Source: Treponema sp. | GTDB taxonomy: Bacteria; Spirochaetota; Spirochaetia; Treponematales; Treponemataceae | DNA length: 64,000 bases | Reading direction: 5' to 3' | NCBI GenBank assembly: GCA_024402565.1 | Contig: JAKSTM010000003.1 | Location: 1 to 64,000, forward strand | Shown: piece after piece, positions 1 to 7,222 of the stretch | How positions within the stretch are numbered: the first letter of the stretch is position 1 | Layout: the number at the start of each line of letters is the position of its first letter | Notes under the pieces: model-generated | What the model was told of the DNA's origin: nothing | What the model saw: the letters and a program-made list of their open reading frames with translations, nothing else | The model's database searches: none | Translations under genes and position numbers: made by a program

Positions 1-79
1 CGTTATTCTGAAATTTTACGCCTTTTGTTGTACGTCCGTCTTTTACATCAAGACAAACAATAATTCTCTTTTTTAGCAT
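1..79 (-). CDS. hisF: HisF, imidazole glycerol phosphate synthase cyclase subunit (5' end only)
   Basis: Only the first 26 codons are in the window; the gene runs off the left edge. The translation begins MLKKRIIVCLDVKDGR, which matches the conserved start of HisF, where the aspartate in CLDVKDGR is a catalytic residue of the (beta/alpha)8 barrel. HisF takes ammonia from HisH and forms imidazole glycerol phosphate and AICAR in histidine synthesis. Its ATG overlaps the last codons of hisH by 7 bp, so the two subunits are probably translationally coupled. The identification rests on the N-terminus and on hisH next door. Confidence 0.85.
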   Translation of the reverse strand, partial: MLKKRIIVCLDVKDGRTTKGVKFQNN

Positions 80-705
80 GATTTTCCTCCGCAGAAGTTC
101 TTAAGAATCCTAAGTCCCGGTTCCCCTGATTTTTCAGGATGGAACTGGCATGCTACGATACTTCCACACTGTACAACGGCCGGAACATGAATGCCATAAT
201 CTGCATATGCCTTGATTACAGTTTCATCTTCAGGACAAATAACGTATGAATGAACAAAATAAAAATCTGAGGACTCAGGGACATTTTCAAAAATATAACT
301 TCCGCCATTCTTACGGGTAAGGTTATTCCATCCCATATGAGGAATTTTATTCACTTTCTTATCTTCATCAGATAAAAGATTATCAAAATGACGAATCTTT
401 CCTTTTATAAGTCCCAAACAAGGAACATTTCCTTCTTCAGAAAAATCGAAAATAATCTGACTTCCAAGACAAATTCCCAAAAGAGGTTTTCCGTCCAAAG
501 CCCATTTTTTCAGAAATGAATCAAAACCTGTTTTCTTCAATTGATTCATAGAAAAGCAAGCGTCCCCAACTCCCGGAAAAATCAATTTTTCACAATCTTT
601 AAGATCTGAAGGATTTTTTGAACGAATATATTCAATTTCAAGACTTTTTAATGCACGTTCAACGCTTGTTATATTTCCAGCGTTATAATCTACAATTCCA
701 ATCAT
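73..705 (-). CDS. hisH: HisH, imidazole glycerol phosphate synthase glutamine amidotransferase subunit
   Basis: A class I glutamine amidotransferase of 210 residues, the usual HisH length. The nucleophile elbow GICLGSQ places the catalytic cysteine at residue 79, and QFHPEKSG near residue 187 supplies the histidine and glutamate of the triad. The N-terminal MIGIVDYNAGN is typical of HisH. It hydrolyses glutamine and channels ammonia to HisF, whose gene overlaps its 3' end. No other histidine genes are visible on this side; upstream lies a divergent small membrane protein gene. Confidence 0.95.
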   Translation of the reverse strand: MIGIVDYNAGNITSVERALKSLEIEYIRSKNPSDLKDCEKLIFPGVGDACFSMNQLKKTGFDSFLKKWALDGKPLLGICLGSQIIFDFSEEGNVPCLGLIKGKIRHFDNLLSDEDKKVNKIPHMGWNNLTRKNGGSYIFENVPESSDFYFVHSYVICPEDETVIKAYADYGIHVPAVVQCGSIVACQFHPEKSGEPGLRILKNFCGGKSC

Positions 706-759
706 AACATCAAGTATAACGAAATTAAGATTTTTTGTATATTTTCCGATATATGAAGT

Positions 760-993
760 ATGAAAGCTTTCTTCGCACAGATTCCACTTCTATTAAAAGT
801 TATTTCCGATTTCAGAGTAATAGCAACTCTGATAGGTTTCTTCCTGGTCATAATGATTGCTGGAGGAATAGCTAACTATTCGAAAAAAGCCCATGTACCA
901 AAAGCAAAAAAAGGAAAATCTGCTCCACCTCCTGTTCAGGAACCTGAAGAATCTAAAGCTGAGGCAGAAACCGACGAGGATACAACCGAATAG
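760..993 (+). CDS. Small single-span membrane protein, unknown function
   Basis: A 77-residue protein with one strong hydrophobic segment at about residues 19-37 (RVIATLIGFFLVIMIAGGIA), then a basic stretch (KKAHVPKAKKGK), a PPP turn and a very acidic tail rich in E and D. It starts with ATG, 54 bp from the divergent hisH. Its last 58 bp overlap the 3' end of the convergent recQ-like gene. The ordered membrane, basic and acidic architecture argues for a real gene rather than a shadow of recQ. I do not recognise the family. Confidence 0.65.
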   Translation: MKAFFAQIPLLLKVISDFRVIATLIGFFLVIMIAGGIANYSKKAHVPKAKKGKSAPPPVQEPEESKAEAETDEDTTE

Positions 994-2522
994 CAATTCT
1001 TCCACAAGAATCGGTCTTTTTTAATTCTTCCTCCTATTTCCAGATTCTGTACTACTTCCTGAACATCCGAATGAGTCCAGATTTTACGACCTATTTCCAA
1101 AACAGAAGTTCTGTTATTTCTGGCATACAATTCTTCTTCCAATGATTTTTGGGTATAAAAATGCTTTCCTCGTTTTACTAATAAATATGCCAGTTCATAA
1201 TCTGGTTTCTGAGCAATAATTTTCTTTCCATTCTTTACCAAAAGTCTGTTATTACATAAATCACAACCTGAACACACAGCCTTTTCAGCCCCAAGAGCAT
1301 CCAGAAGTATCTGTCGACGGCATTCCTTTGTTTCCGCAAACTGTCGTAATGCAGCCTCCCTACTACCTTCAGGATATGAAGAAGTTCTTAAGGAATCCTC
1401 AGGACTCCAAAGTAAAATCGCCTTTGCAACACTACCGTCTCTTCCACCTCTTCCGGCTTCTTGAATATATGCCTCTGCAGTTTGTGGCGGATCCAGATGA
1501 ATTACAGTATGAATATTTTTTTTATCGACACCCATTCCATATGCACAGGTCGCGCATAATACACCATCTTCAGAATCAAAAAACCATTTTTCAATTTTAT
1601 CTTTTTCTGACTTCTCAAGACCTGCATGATAAAACTTTGAAAAGCCACTACCAAAGCATGCATTAAGTTCTCTACTCATTTCTTCTGTGCGATTTCTAGT
1701 TCCACAAAAAATAATCAAAGGCCTATCTTCTTTTTGACTTAATATAAGGGCTTCTTTTTTCTTAGCTGCGGCATACCTTACAAAGTAATGAATATTCTGC
1801 CTGTCCGCTTCACTTCTCACTACATGAGCTTCTCCAGAAAAAAGAATTTCAGAAATACGCGATAATACTGTTGGAGATGCTGTTGCTGTAAAAGCAGTAA
1901 TAACTGGTGGATTTAAAGTAGTTAATATTTCTCCGAGTTTTAAATACGAAGGCCTAAAACTGTCTCCCCATTCACTTACACAATGAGCTTCATCAATTGC
2001 AACATGACTTATTCCAAGTTCTTTAATCTTTCCTAAAAGTGCAATATTCTGCAAAACTTCAGGATTTGCAATTATTACTTTTGCCTGCCCTGTTCTTAGT
2101 TTTTCAAAATTTTCATTGCGTTCTTCTTCAGTTTGTCCCCCACGAAACATTACTGCCTGAAGGGAACCTTCTGTCATACGTCTATACTGATCAGTCATTA
2201 GAGCAAGAAGAGGATATATAACCATAGTTATACCTGGAAGGACTACCGCAGGAACTAAAAAGCAAAGTGATTTTCCTGCGCCTGTGGGTAAAAGTACAAT
2301 TTGCTTCCCACGAACATAGGAATCTTCATTTTCAAAGAATTCAATCTGTTTTCTATTTTTTTCACCATGCAAATCTACCCTAATGTCAAAAGCTTCCAGA
2401 ATATTTGCAATTACCATTCGTTGCCACGGAAAAAGATATTTAATTCCAAAATTGTGAAAAGCGGTACCTGCAACTATATCTGATTCATAATCAACTTCAT
2501 CAGAGCTATATTCTTCTTTCAT
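936..2522 (-). CDS. recQ: RecQ-family ATP-dependent DNA helicase
   Basis: A superfamily 2 helicase of 528 residues counted from the ATG at 2522; a longer frame opens at a TTG nine codons upstream inside an A/T-rich motif. Visible motifs are Walker A PTGAGKS, the DEAH box in AIDEAHCVSEWGDSFRP (the RecQ aromatic-rich loop), TAFTATASP, and motif VI QEAGRGGRDG. Four cysteines near residues 417-443 (ECRR, then VCSGCDLC) form the RecQ zinc site. Walker A comes later than usual because of about 30 extra residues after the Q-motif region. There is no HRDC domain. It unwinds DNA during repair and fork restart. The gene follows the potD terminator. Confidence 0.88.
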   Translation of the reverse strand: MKEEYSSDEVDYESDIVAGTAFHNFGIKYLFPWQRMVIANILEAFDIRVDLHGEKNRKQIEFFENEDSYVRGKQIVLLPTGAGKSLCFLVPAVVLPGITMVIYPLLALMTDQYRRMTEGSLQAVMFRGGQTEEERNENFEKLRTGQAKVIIANPEVLQNIALLGKIKELGISHVAIDEAHCVSEWGDSFRPSYLKLGEILTTLNPPVITAFTATASPTVLSRISEILFSGEAHVVRSEADRQNIHYFVRYAAAKKKEALILSQKEDRPLIIFCGTRNRTEEMSRELNACFGSGFSKFYHAGLEKSEKDKIEKWFFDSEDGVLCATCAYGMGVDKKNIHTVIHLDPPQTAEAYIQEAGRGGRDGSVAKAILLWSPEDSLRTSSYPEGSREAALRQFAETKECRRQILLDALGAEKAVCSGCDLCNNRLLVKNGKKIIAQKPDYELAYLLVKRGKHFYTQKSLEEELYARNNRTSVLEIGRKIWTHSDVQEVVQNLEIGGRIKKDRFLWKNCYSVVSSSVSASALDSSGS

Positions 2523-2527
2523 ACCTA

Positions 2528-2551
2528 AAGTATTTATTTTTTTTAACAAAA
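2528..2551 (-). promoter_or_regulatory. 24-bp A/T-rich motif ahead of recQ, identical to one ahead of ssb
   Basis: The 24 bases at 2528-2551 are identical to 61182-61205 upstream of ssb, in the same orientation relative to the gene. Read on the minus strand it runs TTTTGTTA, eight A's in all, then TAAATACTT. It ends 5 bp before the recQ ATG. Both genes act in DNA repair or replication. A shared promoter or regulator site is inference. Confidence 0.4.
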
Positions 2552-2565
2552 TATGAAAGAAAAAA

Positions 2566-2596
2566 AAAACTGCATCGAAAAAATCAATGCAGTTTT
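2566..2596 (-). terminator. Rho-independent terminator of the pot operon
   Basis: A perfect 10-bp stem AAAACTGCAT / ATGCAGTTTT with an 11-nt loop lies 40 bp after the potD stop. Read on the minus strand it is followed by a long T run. Confidence 0.8.
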
Positions 2597-2636
2597 ATCA
2601 ATAAATCTTTTAACTTTAAATATTTTAACTTTCTAA

Positions 2637-3689
2637 TTAATCCCCGAAGCGAATATTTTGCCAAAGCGAATTATATTTATCCAGTCCTTCTCCCAAGTCA
2701 TTTTTAAGTTCACAGTTGTCCATCATTGAAGCTTCGTACATTGGTGTAGTAGTAACATATTCTGCAGCAGGCAGGTTTACGAAACATGGGAAATGAAATG
2801 CATCAAGGAACTTAGCGTAAACTTCAGGTCTGTGGATGTAATTGATGAATTCATTTGCAAGTTCTACGTGTTTTGCCCCTTTAAGGATACACAAACTATC
2901 CAGATATGCAGGTCCACCATCCTGTGGAATAAAGAAGTCAATTGTCTCTTCCCATTTATCTTCAGGAACTTCGCCATAAATAACTTCGGCATATCCCTGA
3001 CAAAGCCAGAAATCCCCGGAAGCAAAAGACTTTCCAAAACCTTCTGCATCAAATTTTACAAGATTTGGCTTCCATTTTTTTGAAACCAGTTCACTTGCTG
3101 CTTTAAGTTCTGCATCATCAAGAGAGTTTACACTATTTCCTTGTGTTACAAGGGCCAGGCCAAGGACCTCGCGCATATCGTCCATCATAGTTGCATGACC
3201 TTTGAACTGAGTATCAGCAAAAATATTCCATGAACGTTCATAATTCCCAGAAGGTATTTTTGTCTTGTTTACAGAAACACCTGCTGCGCCAAAATAATAT
3301 GGCATACAATATTCAAGATTTGGATCAAAAGTCATTTTTTCGATACACTTTGGATTCAAATTACTTTTATTAGTCATTTTTGCTGAATCAAGTTTCTGAA
3401 GCATTCCCTGCGAAATCATAATTGAAGCATAATCCTGCGAAGGAACAACAATGTCATAACCTTTTGCGCCAGCACGAAGCTTTGCATACATTTCTTCATT
3501 TGATGCATAGCTGTCAACTTTTACTGTACAATTAAACTCTTTTTCAAAGTCCCGAAGAACTTCATCCGGTGTGTAATATGTCCAGTTGTATAAATAAAGA
3601 GTATTATCATCTCCACCACAGGAAATGAAACCTAGACCAACTGCTGCAAAAACAGCAGCGAACAATACACGTGTGACATTTTTTTTCAT
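2637..3689 (-). CDS. potD: PotD, spermidine/putrescine-binding lipoprotein
   Basis: A solute-binding protein of 350 residues. The frame opens three codons upstream, but the second ATG has AGAGGG at good spacing and gives the signal MKKNVTRVLFAAVFAAVGLGF ending in the lipobox FISC, so it should be a lipid-anchored periplasmic protein. The mature start NTLYLYNWTYYTPDEVLRDF is typical of PotD/PotF. It would capture polyamines and deliver them to PotBC. It is the last gene of potABCD, separated from potC by 136 bp. Spermidine versus putrescine preference cannot be read from the sequence. Confidence 0.9.
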   Translation of the reverse strand: MKKNVTRVLFAAVFAAVGLGFISCGGDDNTLYLYNWTYYTPDEVLRDFEKEFNCTVKVDSYASNEEMYAKLRAGAKGYDIVVPSQDYASIMISQGMLQKLDSAKMTNKSNLNPKCIEKMTFDPNLEYCMPYYFGAAGVSVNKTKIPSGNYERSWNIFADTQFKGHATMMDDMREVLGLALVTQGNSVNSLDDAELKAASELVSKKWKPNLVKFDAEGFGKSFASGDFWLCQGYAEVIYGEVPEDKWEETIDFFIPQDGGPAYLDSLCILKGAKHVELANEFINYIHRPEVYAKFLDAFHFPCFVNLPAAEYVTTTPMYEASMMDNCELKNDLGEGLDKYNSLWQNIRFGD

Positions 3690-3825
3690 AAAAAACATCC
3701 CTCTAAAAAAACAATTAAGAATATATAATCAGCTGCCTGCAAAAGCCTGTGCAGAAAAGAAAAAGTAATCCTTTTTACGTAAGATATACCCTTCTTTCCT
3801 GAGGCAACAGATTATTGCAAATAGA

Positions 3826-4689
3826 TTATTTACTAGCTGCAAAAGATTTTAAACTTCCGCGCAGAATGATAGTAAATATACAGATAATAAGAATAAGCAC
3901 AAAGCTGAGGGCATTGATTACAGGACTAACTCCAAAGCGGATCATACTGTAAACATAAAGCGGGAGGGTTGTACTTCCAGGTCCTGAAACCAGGGCAGTA
4001 ATAACATAGTCTTCAAGAGACATAGTGATACTCATCATAAAACCGGAAATTACACCAGGCATGATTGCAGGTATAATTACCTTGAATAAAGTCTGTTTTT
4101 CATTTGCACCAAGGTCATGACTTGCTTCAATAATTGAATAATCAAATTCATCAACACGAGCACTGACCATAAGATAAACGAATGGAAGACAGAACGTTGT
4201 ATGAGCAATAAAAATTGTTACAAGACCAAGACTCATTTTAATGGCACTGAAGAAGATCAGCATGGAAACACCCATAATAACTTCAGGAAGTACCATTGGA
4301 AGGAAGCTGATGGCCTGAATAAAATTACGTCCTTTGAACTGATACCATTTGATACCGATGGCAGCCAGTGTTCCGATGATTGTTGCAACAAGTGAAGATG
4401 TAATTGCAACGACAAGGGAATTGAACAGAGACTGCCACAAAGGCTTTGAGTCAAAAATCAGTTTTTCATACCAGATAAAGCTGAATCTGGTAAAGTTTGT
4501 ATCTTTTGATTCATTGAACGAATAGAAAATGATTACAAAAAGAGGAACAAACAGAAACACAATTGCAAGACAGAGAACAGTATTTGAAAAACTGATTTTT
4601 CTGTTTCTCTTTTTCCACTGGCGTTTAGCATGACGAGCATTTTCAGATGATTTTCTTTTTTCAGTTAGCAGCTTGAAAGGATTAAACAT
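3826..4689 (-). CDS. potC: PotC, polyamine ABC transporter permease
   Basis: A 287-residue inner-membrane permease. A basic N-terminus (KRQWKKRNRK) precedes a first membrane helix, followed by about five more. The EAA loop EASHDLGANEKQTLFKVIIPAIMPG, which docks on the ATPase PotA, is at about residues 184-208. Its ATG overlaps the potB stop, so translation is coupled. Together with PotB it forms the channel for polyamine import. Confidence 0.92.
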   Translation of the reverse strand: MFNPFKLLTEKRKSSENARHAKRQWKKRNRKISFSNTVLCLAIVFLFVPLFVIIFYSFNESKDTNFTRFSFIWYEKLIFDSKPLWQSLFNSLVVAITSSLVATIIGTLAAIGIKWYQFKGRNFIQAISFLPMVLPEVIMGVSMLIFFSAIKMSLGLVTIFIAHTTFCLPFVYLMVSARVDEFDYSIIEASHDLGANEKQTLFKVIIPAIMPGVISGFMMSITMSLEDYVITALVSGPGSTTLPLYVYSMIRFGVSPVINALSFVLILIICIFTIILRGSLKSFAASK

Positions 4690-5639
4690 TACTGAACCCC
4701 TCCTGCAGGAATAGATGTTGTTACTGTTTCCTCTGCAACATTATTCTTTTTATTAAGTTGTGCATCTTTCTTGTTTGAAGAAAGCATCCAGAGAATTGCT
4801 CCCATAGAAACAATAGTAATAACCATACTGAATGCCGAAGCCAGAGGCCAGTTACGAACTTTCTGTACCTGGTCAACGATAATGTTACCAAGCATGTAAG
4901 AATCTTTTCCGCCGACCATCTGAGGAACAGTATAGTTACCGAAAATCGGAATAAATGTAAAAATAAGAGCAGAAATAATTCCACTTTTTACACCAGGAAT
5001 AAGAACCTTTAACATAGACTGAGGTTTTGTAGCACCCAGATCACGAGCTGCTTCCAGAAGTGAAAAATCAAAACGATCTACAGCTGTAAAAATCGGAAGA
5101 ATTGCATAAGGAAGATACATGTAAATACTTACAAGAATGATAGCTTCCTTTGTGAACATAAACTTATGAGTTGTATACACTGCATCTTTTGAAAATCCGT
5201 GGAACAGATTAAAGAAGAAACGGAAAATATCATTTAGAAGTCCGTTGTCTCCCAGAATTGTCATCCAGGCAAAAATACGAATCAGTGAGTTTGTAAGGAA
5301 CGGAATGATAACCAGAATCAGAAGAAGAGTCTGGTGTCTGCTTCTTGCCATAGCGTAACCACAAGGAAGTGCAATGAGGATTGTAATGGCTGTTGAAACA
5401 CAGGTAATCCACAAAGTACGAAGGAAAATCATTCCGTAAGCTGCAGAGAACATCTGGCGATAGGCTTTAAGAGTTAACTTTGGCTGAACACCACCATAAA
5501 CATCACGAGTCATGAACGAATATGCAACAATGATTACAAGTGGGACAACAAAGAATACACAAAACCATACTCCCATAGGCCATCCATAGAAAGGACCTGG
5601 GTTCGGTTTCTTATATTTTTTTTCAGATTTATCTTTCAT
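4689..5639 (-). CDS. potB: PotB, polyamine ABC transporter permease
   Basis: A 316-residue permease with about six membrane helices. The EAA motif EAARDLGATKPQSMLKVLIPGVKSG contacts PotA. Typical PotB features are the extended periplasmic loop after helix 1 and the segment LIRIFAWMTILGDNGLLN. The gene begins 2 bp after potA and overlaps potC by 1 bp, a tightly packed operon. The tail after the last helix is hydrophilic and not conserved in type. Confidence 0.92.
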   Translation of the reverse strand: MKDKSEKKYKKPNPGPFYGWPMGVWFCVFFVVPLVIIVAYSFMTRDVYGGVQPKLTLKAYRQMFSAAYGMIFLRTLWITCVSTAITILIALPCGYAMARSRHQTLLLILVIIPFLTNSLIRIFAWMTILGDNGLLNDIFRFFFNLFHGFSKDAVYTTHKFMFTKEAIILVSIYMYLPYAILPIFTAVDRFDFSLLEAARDLGATKPQSMLKVLIPGVKSGIISALIFTFIPIFGNYTVPQMVGGKDSYMLGNIIVDQVQKVRNWPLASAFSMVITIVSMGAILWMLSSNKKDAQLNKKNNVAEETVTTSIPAGGVQ

Positions 5640-5641
5640 TG

Positions 5642-6832
5642 CTATTTCTCGATATCTTCTACGATGTATCCGTCTTCTGCAGACCAGGAAACGTATACTT
5701 CATCCTTCCATTCGATAGAAGGACCGTCATCCATAAAGTTCTTGTGCTGCTGGAAAACTTTGAGCATTGCGCCATTTTCCAATCTGATGTAGAACTTTGT
5801 CTGATATCCTGTATAAACAGGTTCCTGAACAACACCTTTGAAAACGTTGATATCTTTGCGTCCGTGAACATCTGGAACATCAGTTGTGATTCGGATTTTT
5901 TCAGGACGGATTGTAAAGGCAACTTTCTGACCAGGTTTAGTTTCTTCGTAGTCAGTAACCATCATATATTTGTCACCAGCAGCAACTTCTGCAGAGTCTG
6001 TTGGAAGAGATGCCTGCTTACCAAGAGCTGGTACAGAACATGTTACCATGTATTCATCATTTCCTTTAGCATCTTTACAAGGAGTACATTCAGCAACTGT
6101 TGCTTCAAACAGGTTTGTTTCACCGATAAATTCAGCAACGAACTGAGTTGCAGGACTTTCGTAAATTTCAAAAGGTGTACCAATCTGAAGAACATTACCT
6201 TTATTCATGACTGCGATGCGGTCTGAAACTGCCAAAGCCTCACTCTGGTCATGAGTAACATAGATAAATGTAATACCGATTTTATCGTGAAGATTGTCCA
6301 GGTCGATAAGAAGACTTGAACGGAGTTTTGCATCCAAAGCAGAAAGAGGTTCATCCAGAAGAAGAACTGAAGGTTCATTAATAAGTGCACGTGCAATTGC
6401 TACACGCTGCTTTTGTCCGCCAGAAAGCTGGTTTGGTTTCTTATCAATATGCTGATCCAACTGAACAAGATGAACATATTCACGAACTTTTCTGTCTATT
6501 TCCTCTTTTGGAAGTTTCTTTAAGCGCAGTGAGAATGCAACATTTTCGTAAACAGTCATATGTGGAAAAAGTGCATAAGTCTGAAAAACAGTATTTGACT
6601 GTCTTTCATTAGGTGCAAAAGGAATAACATTCTTATCGTCAAAAAGAATTACCCCGTCGTCCGGAAATTCAAAACCAGCGATCATGCGGAGCAATGTTGT
6701 TTTGCCGCATCCTGAAGGTCCCAGCAGAGAGAAAAACTCTCCGGGATTAATTGTAAAATTGACATCGTTCAAAGCGACGAAATCGCCGAATTTCTTTGAT
6801 ACGTGATCAATGGTAACCTGACATCCTTTCAC
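5642..6832 (-). CDS. potA: PotA, polyamine ABC transporter ATPase
   Basis: An ABC ATPase of 396 residues with Walker [10 protein letters not shown] at 38-46, Q-loop region [13 protein letters not shown], signature LSGGQKQR, Walker B VLLLDEP and the H-loop VTHDQ, followed by a TOBE-like regulatory domain (ETNLFEATV onward). The start is GTG at 6832, with AAGGGG about 10 nt upstream. It powers PotBC. It is the first gene of potABCD and sits behind a leader with two hairpins (6861-6918) that could control expression. Confidence 0.92.
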   Translation of the reverse strand: MKGCQVTIDHVSKKFGDFVALNDVNFTINPGEFFSLLGPSGCGKTTLLRMIAGFEFPDDGVILFDDKNVIPFAPNERQSNTVFQTYALFPHMTVYENVAFSLRLKKLPKEEIDRKVREYVHLVQLDQHIDKKPNQLSGGQKQRVAIARALINEPSVLLLDEPLSALDAKLRSSLLIDLDNLHDKIGITFIYVTHDQSEALAVSDRIAVMNKGNVLQIGTPFEIYESPATQFVAEFIGETNLFEATVAECTPCKDAKGNDEYMVTCSVPALGKQASLPTDSAEVAAGDKYMMVTDYEETKPGQKVAFTIRPEKIRITTDVPDVHGRKDINVFKGVVQEPVYTGYQTKFYIRLENGAMLKVFQQHKNFMDDGPSIEWKDEVYVSWSAEDGYIVEDIEK

Positions 6833-6860
6833 TCAAGTGTACCCCTTAACAAAAAATAAC

Positions 6861-6879
6861 CAGTTTCAAAAGGAAACTG
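6861..6879 (-). promoter_or_regulatory. Second hairpin in the potA leader
   Basis: A perfect 7-bp inverted repeat, CAGTTTC / GAAACTG with a 5-nt loop, lies between the terminator-like hairpin at 6881-6918 and the potA ribosome-binding site. Read on the minus strand it is followed by GGTTATTTTTTG, so it could be a second, weaker terminator. Its GAAACT could also pair with GGTTTC of the first hairpin, giving alternative folds. The function is inference. Confidence 0.4.
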
Positions 6880-6880
6880 T

Positions 6881-6918
6881 AAAAAAAATGAAGGTCACCG
6901 TTAGAAACCTTCATTTTT
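6881..6918 (-). terminator. Rho-independent terminator or attenuator upstream of potA
   Basis: A perfect 12-bp stem AAAAATGAAGGT / ACCTTCATTTTT with an 11-nt loop, followed by eight T's on the minus strand. It may end nadE transcripts (nadE stops 300 bp away). A good promoter lies just upstream of the hairpin (6933-6961), so it may instead attenuate potABCD. Confidence 0.75.
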
Positions 6919-6932
6919 TATTTTATAAATGA

Positions 6933-6961
6933 AAAATAGAATATATGTGCGATTTAGTCAA
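6933..6961 (-). promoter_or_regulatory. Likely sigma-70 promoter for potABCD
   Basis: On the minus strand, TTGACT (6961-6956), a 17-bp spacer and TATTTT (6938-6933). Transcription would begin near 6926 and run immediately into the terminator-like hairpin at 6918-6881, leaving a leader of about 94 nt before the potA GTG. No competing promoter is obvious between the hairpins and potA. Confidence 0.5.
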
Positions 6962-7004
6962 TAAAAACAGCAAAAATAAAAAAAATTGTTACATTTCCTT
7001 TTTT

Positions 7005-7120
7005 CTTGGGAAAACGGGTCCCAGCATCACAAAAGGCACCTTCAGCGTCATATGTCCTCGTTCACTTTGTTCACTGCGGGATGACGCTTTGGTACCTTTT
7101 GTTGCGTCCCGTTTTCCAAG
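7005..7120. repeat. Palindromic repeat family E, copy E1
   Basis: An imperfect palindrome with arms CTTGGGAAAACGGG and CCCGTTTTCCAAG. Inner paired segments are CAAAAGGCACC with GGTACCTTTTG, and GCGTCAT with ATGACGC. The central loop contains TGTCCTCG and TGCGGGATGAC. Related elements occur at 40696-40792 and 50879-50981. It occupies the 390-bp gap between potA and nadE, where I see no gene; open frames across it are by-products of the repeat. Confidence 0.8.
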
Positions 7121-7162
7121 TTATAACCAATCAAACAATTTTTTTCAATTTCCTAAACGACG

Positions 7163-7219
7163 GATTAATTATTCCTTTTTTCTTGGGAAAACGGGTCCCA
7201 GCATTACAAATAATTAATC
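7163..7219. repeat. Partial family E copy (E1b) inside an outer inverted repeat
   Basis: Bases 7172-7204 repeat 6995-7027 exactly (33 bp), and the match continues after one mismatch to 7210. Only the left arm of the element is present. A perfect 11-bp inverted repeat, GATTAATTATT (7163-7173) and AATAATTAATC (7209-7219), encloses it. It ends 3 bp from the nadE stop codon. Confidence 0.8.
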
Positions 7220-7222
7220 TAT

